From positions 1,573,637-1,637,636 of the forward strand of contig WACF01000001.1 of assembly GCA_026192395.1 (NCBI GenBank): a stretch of 64,000 nucleotides of DNA, given 5' to 3'. This stretch comes from Proteobacteria bacterium 005FR1 (GTDB lineage Bacteria; Pseudomonadota; Gammaproteobacteria; Pseudomonadales; Cellvibrionaceae). Positions 32,841 through 41,840 of this stretch are shown piece after piece; position 1 is the stretch's first letter, and each line of letters starts with the position of its first letter. The notes beneath the pieces were generated by a model. It worked only from the letters and a program-made list of their open reading frames with translations. It made no database searches and had not been told where the DNA came from. A program made the translations under genes and the position numbers.

Positions 32841-33719
32841 ATGACGACAATATTGGCCAAGCAACTAACTGCAGCAGCCATCGTGGCAAGCAGCGCATTC
32901 ATCAGTGCCACTGTAAACGCGGGCGACAGTTTTTCGGATACTTATTCAAACGGCAAGGGGGGTCGCGGAGCCGCGATCACCGGGGTTGAGCCTTCTGCGA
33001 CCGGAACTTATCCGGTTTTCGTTTACATGGTTGGCACCTGGGAAGACCATGAAAACGCTTCCGCGATGGCCGCGATCAACAGTATGGCCGACCGAGGGTA
33101 TGTGGCGGCAACGGTCGATTACTCCAACTCGACATTTGGTGACTGCTCGACCTTGTCTCAACGGTCAAAATATATCTTTGACGCGAAGAACAACAAGTCC
33201 GCTATTTCGAAACTCTGTTCGCGGAGCAAGGCAGACTGCAGTAGAGGCGTCGTCGTGGGCGGGTTCAGCCAGGGCTCAATTCTTGCCGTTCTCGGGAACA
33301 ACTTCGATGCGCGAATTGAGGCAGCGTATGCGCTGGGCGCCGGCGTTCAGTACGACAGCTACGATCTACGCGCCTGCGTAGCCGATGGCAACCGAACACT
33401 TCCAAGTGACAGGCTCCGCGCCATCAATGGCGAAGGAGATGCGTACATGGGTGGCACTGCCGCTTCTGTACAGGCTCAGTTGGAGGAGCTTACCGGCCTG
33501 GCTGGTGGCTCGGGGCATTATTCAGCCTTCCGAACCAACAATAGCGGCTGGTACATGGTTAGCCATTCAGAAGTCAGCGACGGTCAGGCCGAGCACTGCT
33601 ATATGCGCAATGGCGGCTGCGGCTTCAACGAGAACCGGCTCGATAGCCTTTGGACGAACGGCGGCTCAGAATGGTCACTTGAGCCCAATCTGGACTGGAT
33701 CTCGTCATTTACGCGGTAA
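32841..33719 (+). CDS. Secreted alpha/beta hydrolase
   Basis: 292 residues with a signal peptide (TAAAIVASSAFISATVNA). The nucleophile elbow is VVVGGFSQGS (G-x-S-x-G). VYMVGTWEDH could hold the oxyanion region. A Cys-rich middle and C-terminus (CSTLSQR, KLCSRSKADCS, RACVADG, EHCYMRNGGCGF) suggests disulfides, as in extracellular enzymes. The substrate is unknown. The start is only 40 nt right of the IS element, so the native promoter has probably been displaced; AAAGGA is the Shine-Dalgarno. Confidence 0.8.
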   Translation: MTTILAKQLTAAAIVASSAFISATVNAGDSFSDTYSNGKGGRGAAITGVEPSATGTYPVFVYMVGTWEDHENASAMAAINSMADRGYVAATVDYSNSTFGDCSTLSQRSKYIFDAKNNKSAISKLCSRSKADCSRGVVVGGFSQGSILAVLGNNFDARIEAAYALGAGVQYDSYDLRACVADGNRTLPSDRLRAINGEGDAYMGGTAASVQAQLEELTGLAGGSGHYSAFRTNNSGWYMVSHSEVSDGQAEHCYMRNGGCGFNENRLDSLWTNGGSEWSLEPNLDWISSFTR

Positions 33720-34350
33720 CTACTCGGAGCTAGTGAAAAACCGATTCCGGAAACCCGGAGTCGGCTCGTTCACGCTGATTCAGCTCCCTAAAAACCAGCG
33801 TGCGCAATGCGCCAGGCCAATATCGTTTTTCCCTCGAATATTTGGCTCTGGCAATCAGGTAGATACGGACATTCACATTTAAGATGGGTGAAGCAAGGTG
33901 TGGATTTCCCGAGACCGATAGCGCAACGCGGTGTCTCGTGTGACCGAAGGTGATGGTCTCTCTGGTCTAATGAGCCCGCCACAGCATACAGCGCCGATTT
34001 TCCGGCTGAAAAGCAACCTCTAAGCTCCGAGAAGTCCTTTTGAAGAGGCCAATTCCATGCGCAATCAATCACGAGGGTCCGACCCCGGGCTAGAGACACG
34101 GCTGGTGATCAGACGCTTAGCCCGTTGCGTAGCGATACCGACGGCCAGTGCTTCCCTGTTGCTTCGCTCGCTCATCATTGAATCCTCAACTGGCCTCGAA
34201 ATCGCGAAGATATTACCATCGGCCATCCGGTAGATTTTCTTCGGCGGTGACCCGCCGGTATCCATCAACCGGGCACGCAGCTTGACTCGATAGCAGAAAC
34301 AATCATAACTCCCGATTACCTGTCGACCTCACCGCAAGAGTCTTAACGCA
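33720..34350. other. Gap with degenerate repeat copy
   Basis: No gene supported over about 630 nt. AAGCAAGGTGTGGATTTCCC near 33893 is a degenerate copy of the repeat around the RAYT gene, and the AGGGTCCGACCCCGG motif near 34075 is a short palindrome. Minus-strand frames of 103 and 67 codons have no Shine-Dalgarno and no known domain. Confidence 0.5.
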
Positions 34351-35121
34351 ATGAGTGAAACCAACTCGCGAATCCGACTATACGCCTATCCAACAAGCCC
34401 CTATGCTCAAAAAGTAGGATGCTATTTGAAATATAAGAAACTGGATTACGAGCTGATGGGAGTCAATCCCATGAACAATGCGGCAATACGCTTCACCGGA
34501 CAGAGACGGGTTCCTGTTTTGCAGATCGGCGATGAATGGCGACTCGAATCAAGTGAGTTGGGTCTGTGGCTGGAGGAGCTCTATCCGGAAAACCCGATCA
34601 TGCCGGCCGATGAATCGCTCAAAGCTGAGATTCTGGCAATCGACCATTGGGTCAGCGAGAGTCTGATACCCACTAATTTCCGTCGTGCCGTCGAATGGGA
34701 AAACCCAGTTTACGCGATTCGAAACGGGTGGAAACTGGCACGGGCCGTTCATGACGCCACGCCCTTGCCGTGGTATGCGAGAGCCCTGTGGCCCTTTGCC
34801 GTTAGACGCGCTCCCTTTATTGTGCACATGGTCAGAGGGCTGGATTTGACGGAATCCATAGCCGACCGAATCACCCGACTGCAAAGAGAATTCGTTGCCC
34901 ATCTGAAGGACGGACCCTTTTTCGCCGGTCAAAGTAAACCGACTCTCGCGGATTTATCGGCCTACCCCATCATCGTAGCGCCCCACCTGATGGGAATGAA
35001 AAATGGAAGCTCGATGCTGGACAGCCCTGCTGTAGCGAGTTGGAGCAGGCGAGTACAATCTTTCTTGCCGGACAACCCCCTGTTGATTCCTGACCGATTG
35101 CTCGAGCGAACAAAGGTATAA
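34351..35121 (+). CDS. Glutathione S-transferase family protein
   Basis: 256 residues. The thioredoxin-fold N-terminus (RLYAYPTSPYAQKVGCYLKYKKL) carries SPYAQKV in place of the usual catalytic Ser/Cys region, then RVPVLQIGDEWRLESSELGLWLEE with cis-Pro and ESSEL glutathione-binding residues. The C-terminal half is the helical GST domain (FFAGQSKPTLADLSAYPIIV). It probably conjugates or reduces electrophiles with glutathione in the cytoplasm; the substrate is unknown. The start lacks a clear Shine-Dalgarno. Confidence 0.88.
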   Translation: MSETNSRIRLYAYPTSPYAQKVGCYLKYKKLDYELMGVNPMNNAAIRFTGQRRVPVLQIGDEWRLESSELGLWLEELYPENPIMPADESLKAEILAIDHWVSESLIPTNFRRAVEWENPVYAIRNGWKLARAVHDATPLPWYARALWPFAVRRAPFIVHMVRGLDLTESIADRITRLQREFVAHLKDGPFFAGQSKPTLADLSAYPIIVAPHLMGMKNGSSMLDSPAVASWSRRVQSFLPDNPLLIPDRLLERTKV

Positions 35122-35183
35122 GTCCCAAGGGTCATTTGCTACAAAGTCGACCAGCAAAAGTATGGGACACCCCACACCTTGCT

Positions 35184-35552
35184 CTAGCCCAATTCGGGAC
35201 AGGCGGCGGAGCCTTTTTGGCTCCAAGCCCTTGTTGCATCGACTATGTTCTGATACACATCACCCGGCGGATAGTAAACGTCTATTTCTGTTGCTTCGGC
35301 TGATGCTGCGCTGAACTCTGCAGCCATCATGTACATGCCACGCTCCGGCTGCCCTGGAAGGTTTCCGTTCAGGTCTTTAACCTGCACCGAGAGCACGTTG
35401 CGGCCAGCGGGGGTTTGCTCCACCCGGGCTGCATACATGACGTCGCTTGAAGAGGAAAGAGCGCCCTCCTGGAGTCTGCTGCGAACAATCTTGCCGTCAA
35501 TCAGCTGCGCCGCCGGATCTGGAGAAACGATCCGGAATCGGAACACCCACAT
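35184..35552 (-). CDS. Small hypothetical protein
   Basis: 122 residues (MWVFRFRIVSPDPAAQLIDG at the start, ending KGSAACPELG). There is no signal peptide and no recognised domain; the composition is balanced and coding-like. An in-frame stop lies directly upstream, so this is the longest start. The 3' side touches a degenerate dispersed repeat (GGGACACCCCACACCTTGCT at about 35164), so the end may have been altered. It follows the metallo-hydrolase gene by 49 nt on the same strand. I do not recognise it. Confidence 0.5.
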   Translation of the reverse strand: MWVFRFRIVSPDPAAQLIDGKIVRSRLQEGALSSSSDVMYAARVEQTPAGRNVLSVQVKDLNGNLPGQPERGMYMMAAEFSAASAEATEIDVYYPPGDVYQNIVDATRAWSQKGSAACPELG

Positions 35553-35601
35553 CGTTCAGTTCCCATATAGCCAGTCCTTCACGATCGGGTTGTACGATAG
35601 C

Positions 35602-36444
35602 TTAGTGCTTCCCCAATGCCTGCTTACCGTTTGCAATCAGGGTTGCAATCCACGATTGGAACGCGGCCGGATCCACAAAGGGATGCGGCTCACCGCGCTT
35701 GCGATTCTGCAGCGCCTTGGCTCGCGCAAACACGTCGCCGCTGCTCGCGTGATTAGAGACATTCACCTGGATGTCATCGAAGCCTTTGATTCGCTCCAGA
35801 CTTTTCACGTAGCTTTCAATCCGCTGTTTGCCTTTGAAGTTCAAACCAGCCCCGCCCATAACGAAGGCTTCATAGGGCTCGCCCTGATCATAGACGGTGA
35901 ACTGCATGGAGCTGACCCCAAGGGTATGACCGGGCGTGTGGTAGAAGGTAATAGTGGTATCACCGAGCGAAAGGGTATCGCCATCCTTCAAAACAACGTC
36001 GCGCATCGGCCTGGGGTACTCGCGAAAATCCGGCTTGCCCGCTGCCAAGTCCCAATCCGCTTCCATCATGGCAACCCGGGCACCGTACTTGTCCTGAAAA
36101 TACCTGGCACCGCCTGCGTGATCGAAATGGGCATGGGTGACCAGAACATATTTGATGTCAGCCGGGTCCATGCCCAGATCTTCGATACCCTCTTCGATAA
36201 ACGGCAACAGGTCCCCATAAAGCGCGTCGATCAGAATCAGTCCCTCACTCGTTTTCAGGACCCATGCTGCGACCCACTGCGCGCCTACGTAATAGAGATT
36301 ATCGAAAACCTGAAAGGGCGCCACTCGCTGCACGGCGGGATCGTCGATCGGTGCTGGCTTGCTGTGATCGTGGCCATCCTGGGCAATGGCAGCCACGCTG
36401 ACAGCCAGACCCAGTGCCAATGCCAATCCAAATACGCGCTTCAT
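35602..36444 (-). CDS. Periplasmic metallo-beta-lactamase-fold hydrolase, B3-like
   Basis: 280 residues with a signal peptide (MKRVFGLALALGLAVSVAAIA). The zinc ligands are THAHFDHAGG (H-x-H-x-DH), the His of TPGHTLGVSS and the His of VSNHASSGD, the layout of subclass B3 enzymes. Real B3 beta-lactamases share it, but so do lactonases and other hydrolases, so resistance cannot be inferred. The ATG at 36444 has AGAGGAA upstream; the longer frame to 36558 adds no signal. It was probably transcribed with the small gene downstream. Confidence 0.85.
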   Translation of the reverse strand: MKRVFGLALALGLAVSVAAIAQDGHDHSKPAPIDDPAVQRVAPFQVFDNLYYVGAQWVAAWVLKTSEGLILIDALYGDLLPFIEEGIEDLGMDPADIKYVLVTHAHFDHAGGARYFQDKYGARVAMMEADWDLAAGKPDFREYPRPMRDVVLKDGDTLSLGDTTITFYHTPGHTLGVSSMQFTVYDQGEPYEAFVMGGAGLNFKGKQRIESYVKSLERIKGFDDIQVNVSNHASSGDVFARAKALQNRKRGEPHPFVDPAAFQSWIATLIANGKQALGKH

Positions 36445-36726
36445 GTTGATTCCTCTTGTGGTGTTTATTCTGGTCCGGCATTGCGGGATCGGACCCCATG
36501 TAAGCAGCTGATTCTGAAAGACAAAGCTCAGTCCAGCAATAGCCTCGAACGTCCGCATTCATTGTCAGGCCCGGACGAAGAATCATACCCCTGCGGTACA
36601 CTCGCTGCACATGGCGGGGTACGCGATGGTAACCTGTAAACGCCGCAGGCACACTCTCACATGACATATCACAATAACGTACCGGGCCTCACCCGGCAGT
36701 GTTTGGCCCGCCTCAAGGAACGATAT

Positions 36727-38094
36727 ATGGACCTGCCTACAACCAGCCACACCGGTTCCGAATTCCTCGGTCTCGATGACCACACCCTGTTGGAGCTGGA
36801 GGTTTTCGAATCTTCCGAAGGCGCGAGTCTGTTTCAGCTGTGCAACATGACAAATAGTAAAGGCGGGGAACGGGCCCTGGAGCGACGGATGAGACAACCC
36901 TGGGCTGACCCTTGCCGTATACGTGATACACAAAGAACAATCGCCTACATCATCGACAACAGGGCTTTGTTCGACGCGTTCCATGCAGGCAACCTGCGGT
37001 ATGTCACTGGAAGTATCGAAACCTACATGCATGCGGCACTCCCTTCGGTGATCGCAGATAATCTTGTCGAGTTTACCGTGAGCGCGATTTCGCTTTATTC
37101 CAACCAAGCCAACCATTACTTTTCGATAGCAAGGGGCGTTCACTTGGTGCGCAAGCTGATCGCTACGCTTCGGTGTTTTCTCGGGCAGCCGGGCTTGGCA
37201 GCGCCAGCGGGAGAGCTACGCCCCCTGCTATCAGAGGCAAAAGCCTTGCTTGAGGGTCCATTGGCTGATGTCGAAACCGAGAAGTCCGACATGGAGCCGG
37301 GAAAGTTCTGGCGAGTACTTCGTCTGGATCAGCTAATTCGCATTCGCGAGGCGGAGAGTGCTTACCGCTTGCTGTCTCTTGTCTATGAAATCGATGCGCT
37401 CCTTGCCTTGGCCGATTGCACAGACAAGCACAAGTTTGTACTACCGGCGGTTGTCGAGGGAGCCATGCAGATACACGCAGAGGGACTGGTACATCCTTAT
37501 GTTCACAATCCTGTCGCCAATCCGGTCGAACTCGATCAAGAACGTCGCGGCCTGTTCTTGACCGGTCCGAACATGGCTGGCAAAACCACCTATCTGCGCG
37601 CCTTCGCAACCGCTCTTTACCTCGCACACCTCGGCATAGGTGTACCAGCGAGCAGCTACCGCTTTGTGCCAGTAGAGCGGCTGATCAGCTCGATCTCCCT
37701 GTCAGATAACTTGCATACTGGCGTGAGCTATTTTCGTGCAGAAGCACTGCGCGTGAAAGATATCGCCGACGCGATTACCGCGGGATATCGGGTTGTCGCC
37801 ATAATGGACGAACCATTCAAGGGAACGAACGTGAAGGATACTCTCGAGGCATCTCTCGCGGTACTGAGACGCTTCTCGGCAAGAAGCAACTTTCTGTTCA
37901 TGTTTTCCTCGCACCAGGTTGAGTTGGCAGAGCAACTCCAAGGACCAATAAATTTTCGCTACTTCTCGGCCATAGAATGCGAAGAACGGCTGCGCTTCGA
38001 CTATCGCATTCGCTCAGGCGTGTCCACCCTATGCATAGGCCTGCGTGTGTTGCGCGAGGAGGGGGTCTTCCATGTGCTGGATGCTGGCAGTTAG
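36727..38094 (+). CDS. MutS-like ATPase without mismatch-recognition domains
   Basis: About 455 residues. It starts in the lever/core region (LELEVFESSEGASLFQLCNM, then KGGERALERRMRQPW) and ends with the ATPase: Walker A TGPNMAGKTTYLR, IMDEPFKGTNVKD as Walker B, and SSHQVELAEQL. The mismatch-binding domain I and connector domain II of MutS are missing, as in MutS-related and MutS2-like proteins, but no Smr domain follows. The start at 36727 has AAGGA upstream; the 36661 start has none. DNA recombination or an unknown clamp-like function is possible; the role is not clear. Confidence 0.85.
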   Translation: MDLPTTSHTGSEFLGLDDHTLLELEVFESSEGASLFQLCNMTNSKGGERALERRMRQPWADPCRIRDTQRTIAYIIDNRALFDAFHAGNLRYVTGSIETYMHAALPSVIADNLVEFTVSAISLYSNQANHYFSIARGVHLVRKLIATLRCFLGQPGLAAPAGELRPLLSEAKALLEGPLADVETEKSDMEPGKFWRVLRLDQLIRIREAESAYRLLSLVYEIDALLALADCTDKHKFVLPAVVEGAMQIHAEGLVHPYVHNPVANPVELDQERRGLFLTGPNMAGKTTYLRAFATALYLAHLGIGVPASSYRFVPVERLISSISLSDNLHTGVSYFRAEALRVKDIADAITAGYRVVAIMDEPFKGTNVKDTLEASLAVLRRFSARSNFLFMFSSHQVELAEQLQGPINFRYFSAIECEERLRFDYRIRSGVSTLCIGLRVLREEGVFHVLDAGS

Positions 38095-38354
38095 AAGGCT
38101 CGCGGTGAGTCCACTTGATCTAATAAAATATTCACGCCGCTCCTTAGACACTCAATTTTTTTCTTCGATTTTTGCACCTTCACATCCCCTTTTGATACCC
38201 TTCTGTCCTTCCTGGATCGAGTTATTCCAGGGAATCGGTTGACCTCGAGCAAGCAGCCATGAGAACCGCAGCGGAGCCGTTCCATGACTCGATTGCGCAC
38301 ACGCGCAAGCTAATACGAAAGTATGGATACCCAAGGAAGAGGGAGAACATATTC

Positions 38355-40384
38355 ATGGATCGAATTGACAGAATCGGATTAGTAAATTTATTTTTGCATT
38401 TTTTCTCGCTACATCGTTTCAGCCTCAGGCTCAAGAGAGTCGTGACACTACGATTACCGTAAACAGCACCTATTCCGGATACAATACCTCCGCAATCGAC
38501 GATGGCGTCATCGACGCGCGTGGCGGCACCAGCACAACCTGGGCATCGGCGGAGAGCAGCACCGAGCCCCACTGGGTCGAATTGGAGTTCGCCGAAGCGA
38601 AGAAGATTGGATCGGTCACCGTCCACTGGGCCTACAATAATTATCGAGACCAGTACATGACCTCGCAGAGAGTCGAAGTGCAGGCCTGGGACGGTTCGCG
38701 ATACGAAACAGTGGGGTTCCTGACACACTTTTCGCCGGAAACCAAAGAGCGGAGCACCGACACCTTCGATCCTGTTGTCACGACGAAGCTTCGCTTCTAT
38801 CAACGACCCAGCGAGGGGCCAGACAGTTACGACAGTGTGATGTGGCTAACGGAGGTCGACTACAACGTCGATTTCCCCGTCGCAGTTGACAGTACTTATC
38901 CCGGTTACAGCAAGGACGTGATCAATGACGGGGATATCAACACCTTGGGCGGCACTGATACGACCTGGGCCTCCACAGAGAGCATGACCGAGCCACATTG
39001 GGTAGAGCTGACGTTAGACAGGCAGCAAACCCTCGACTCTGCCACCATTCACTGGGCGTACAACCACAAGCGCAGACAGTACATGTCACCGCAGCAGCTT
39101 GAGGTACAGGCGTGGACCGATTCCGGCTATAGCACGGTGGCGACAATAAACCCGAAGGTCGATGTAGAGGCAACAACCGTCGAATTCGAACCCGTCATCA
39201 CATCAAAGCTTCGCTTCTCTCAGCCAGCAGGTATGGGCCCTTCGGCCTACCCCGCGGTGATGTGGCTCTCTGAAATCGACGTTGGTACCGCCCCTCGGAT
39301 TCGCGTTGATAGCACCTATCCGGGCTATGACACCGCGCCAATCGATGACGGAGTGATCGATGCCTTCGGCGGCACGCGCACAACCTGGGCGTCAGCGGAG
39401 AGCAATGAATCACACGCGGTAACCATAGACCTCGGTAAGGAAATGCGGCTTGGCCCCGTCACGATCCATTGGGCCTGGAATCACAAACGGGAAGAGTACA
39501 TGACGTCGCAGCGCGTCGATGTACAGATCTGGAACGGGTCCGAATTCTGGGACGTTCAGACGATAAGGCCGACAGGCCCGGAAGCGTCGACCAGCTTTTT
39601 CTTCTACCCCTACCCCACAAGGACACTCCGCTTCATTCAGCCGCCGAACCACGGTCCCGTTAACTATGACACCGTGATGTGGATTACCGAAATTGACCTG
39701 GAGCCCTTAGACGAGTTTGAGGCCTCCTTTACTACCGATCCGGCTAGCGGTTTCGAAGCGGGCGTTGCCATCGGCTTCACTGACACCTCGACACATCCCA
39801 ACGGGGAGCTGACGGCCTGGACGTGGGATTTCGGAGACGGGAACGCAAGCGTAGCTCAGCACCCGATCCATACCTACTCCGAACCGGGCCGTTACGAAGT
39901 AACGTTGACAGCGTCCCGGGGCGGCCAGACGACTGAGCACCATCGCGTGCTCGACGTGGCTGGTATCTCGGTCGACAGCACCTATGCTGGCTACAGCACA
40001 TCCGTAATCGATGATGGGGTGATCGACGCGACTGGCGGGACCAGTACCACCTGGGCATCGAGCGAAAGCAGTAGCGCTCCCCACTTTGTGGAGGTCCACC
40101 TTGGTGGGACGAAGGAAGTGGATTACGCCACTATCCACTGGGCGTTCAATGATAAACGCGGCGAATACATGACCTCGCAGGAAGTCCAGGTGCAGAATTG
40201 GAATGGTTCGTCGTACGCGACGATAGCCACGGTCAAGCCGACCTCGGCCGAAACCGAGACCACAATCACCTTCGACCCTGTGATGACCAACCGGCTCCGC
40301 TTCTATCAACCGACCGGCCAAGGTCCATCCAGCTACGACAGGGTAATGTGGCTGACCGAAATCGACTATGGCTTGAGCCCTTGA
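38355..40384 (+). CDS. Secreted four-repeat discoidin/PKD protein; signal peptide in another frame
   Basis: From 38459 the frame holds discoidin-like (F5/8 C, CBM32-like) repeats of about 140 residues starting at 38459, 38885 and 39305, a PKD domain (39716-39955, WTWDFGDGNASVAQ), and a fourth repeat from 39971. Each has IDDGVIDAxGGTxTTWASAES, HWAxNxKRxxYMTSQ and YDxVMWLTEIDY-like signatures, expected of sugar or surface binding. In that frame the only codons before the repeats (open from 38369) lack ATG, GTG or TTG. The ATG at 38355, with AGAGGGAG upstream, encodes MDRIDRIGLVNLFLHFF and would enter the repeat frame with a -1 shift at the T6 tract 38399-38404, giving a signal peptide ending ATSFQPQAQ. 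An indel, T-tract slippage or phase variation could explain this. Confidence 0.8.
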
Positions 40385-40564
40385 GTTTTTGCCGCCTCTG
40401 ACCAGCCGAATCAAGCCGACACCCAAAGAGCCAATTGCGGTGCGGTAGCCAGCTCTGGTTGCCGCACCGAAGTTGTCACCGAACGTGGACATAGATTCAC
40501 GCACGGCCCGCGGCTTGCACTTCTTCTGCTCCGATTCCACAGTCTCGCCCGCCAAGGAGGCCAC

Positions 40565-40897
40565 ATGAACCTCTCGGAGCAACTACAAACTCTGTTAGAG
40601 CATTTGAAGAGCAGCACCGGTACTTCCAAGGTGTTCGGCGAGCCAATATGCGAGCACGGCAGGACCATCGTTCCGGTCGCCAAGCTGGCCTACGGCTTCG
40701 GCGGTGGCCTGGGCGAGAGTGGCAGCACGAGTAAATCGACGGGTAGCGGCGCTGGCGGCGGCATCGCCATGAAGCCCGTGGGCGTGATCGAGATCAGCGA
40801 GCAGGGGACGCGTTATGTCCCGGTCAGCGACACTCCCCGGTTACTTGCTGCAATGGGCCTCGGCGTGATCATCGGGATGCTGCTGAAGCGGCGCTAA
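40565..40897 (+). CDS. YtfJ/GerW-type protein
   Basis: 110 residues. TSKVFGEPICEHGRTIVPVA and KLAYGFGGGLGESGS, a Gly-rich loop GSGAGGGIAMKPVGVIEIS, and a C-terminal hydrophobic segment (RLLAAMGLGVIIGMLLKRR) match the Spore_YtfJ family. The family was named in sporulating bacteria, but members without sporulation occur widely in other phyla. The C-terminal helix suggests membrane anchoring here. A strong AAGGAGG precedes the ATG. Function unknown. Confidence 0.82.
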   Translation: MNLSEQLQTLLEHLKSSTGTSKVFGEPICEHGRTIVPVAKLAYGFGGGLGESGSTSKSTGSGAGGGIAMKPVGVIEISEQGTRYVPVSDTPRLLAAMGLGVIIGMLLKRR

Positions 40898-40926
40898 GCG
40901 CAAGCAACGGGGACAGTTCGGAAACC

Positions 40927-41148
40927 ATGGCCGAGAAGATATCGTCGATGGACAAGGACGGCGTGAGGTTCGACATCTGCATGACAGCCGCACGCGCTCA
41001 CGATGTTTCCGCTGAGTCGGTTCTGCCGGAGATCGTTCAGGTCGGAAATGGCTGGATATCCCTAACTGGCTACCAGCAAAACGGCTATTCGATGATCCCC
41101 TTTCTAGACCGCGCCATACCGGGGTCAGATCGCATGAACAGCTTCTAG
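40927..41148 (+). CDS. Doubtful small ORF
   Basis: 73 codons (MAEKISSMDKDGVRFDICMT at the start), 29 nt after the YtfJ-like gene. No signal, no domain and only a weak ribosome site. The 3' end runs into a GGGGTCAGATC-type sequence common near mobile elements. It could be a real small gene or chance. Confidence 0.3.
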   Translation: MAEKISSMDKDGVRFDICMTAARAHDVSAESVLPEIVQVGNGWISLTGYQQNGYSMIPFLDRAIPGSDRMNSF

Positions 41149-41395
41149 CAGCTCGCGACAAACAGAATACCCCTATACGCTACATCGCGTCAGCACAGCT
41201 CGAGTTCCGAGTAGTGGCACGCGGTGTGCATTGCTGCCCTTCCCCCGGTGCGCCGAGGGTAGCGCTCGATTCGTGTTTATGCGACATCAAACAACACCGA
41301 CCATTTAACGTCGCCGGGACCGGTGTGGCTCGGGTGATGAACATGGGTTTCGGCCTGGATACTTACTTGAATGCCCAACCATCGTCAGGAGGCCA

Positions 41396-41797
41396 ATGCA
41401 CAAGTCCGTTTTGATCGTGGATGATGATCCAGGCATACGCGAAACCTTTGCTGAGGCGTTGATGCTTGCGGGCTACTCCGTGCGCACTGCTGCTAACGGG
41501 AAAACTGCTCTTGACCTATTAGCGACTCTGGAGCCTCCCGGTCTGATACTGCTCGACATGATGATGCCGATCATGAACGGGGAGGAATTCCGAAAGCATC
41601 AGCTCGCCGACCCGGTATTATCAACGATTCCGGTGGTCGTGATTACAGCCGCTCAAGATGCTGAGCAGAAGGCGCGGAAGCTTGGCGCTGAAGCAGGGCT
41701 CGCCAAACCCATTCAGTTTGATAACTTATCCGCGGTCGCGCGCAAATTCTGTGGGCATACCTCTGGGTTGAGCGACGGCGCACCGGACGAGGGTTAA
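41396..41797 (+). CDS. Single-domain response regulator
   Basis: 133 residues, receiver domain only: acidic pocket VDDDPG (Asp9-Asp11), phospho-acceptor Asp54 in LILLDMMMP, conserved Lys in LAKPIQFD. No output domain, like CheY. AGGAGG precedes the ATG. The CHASE-GAF kinase starts 43 nt downstream on the same strand, so this is its likely partner. Confidence 0.92.
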   Translation: MHKSVLIVDDDPGIRETFAEALMLAGYSVRTAANGKTALDLLATLEPPGLILLDMMMPIMNGEEFRKHQLADPVLSTIPVVVITAAQDAEQKARKLGAEAGLAKPIQFDNLSAVARKFCGHTSGLSDGAPDEG

Positions 41798-41840
41798 AGC
41801 TGATGCCTGTATCCGCTCATCACAGCGATAGGGTCTAGGT

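Noticed and set aside
33788-34268. Two minus-strand open frames of 103 and 67 codons
   Set aside because: No ribosome site or domain; the first includes a degenerate copy of the dispersed repeat.
35602-36444. Antibiotic-resistance metallo-beta-lactamase
   Set aside because: The zinc ligands fit subclass B3, but the same fold covers many other hydrolases and no sequence feature singles out beta-lactam use.
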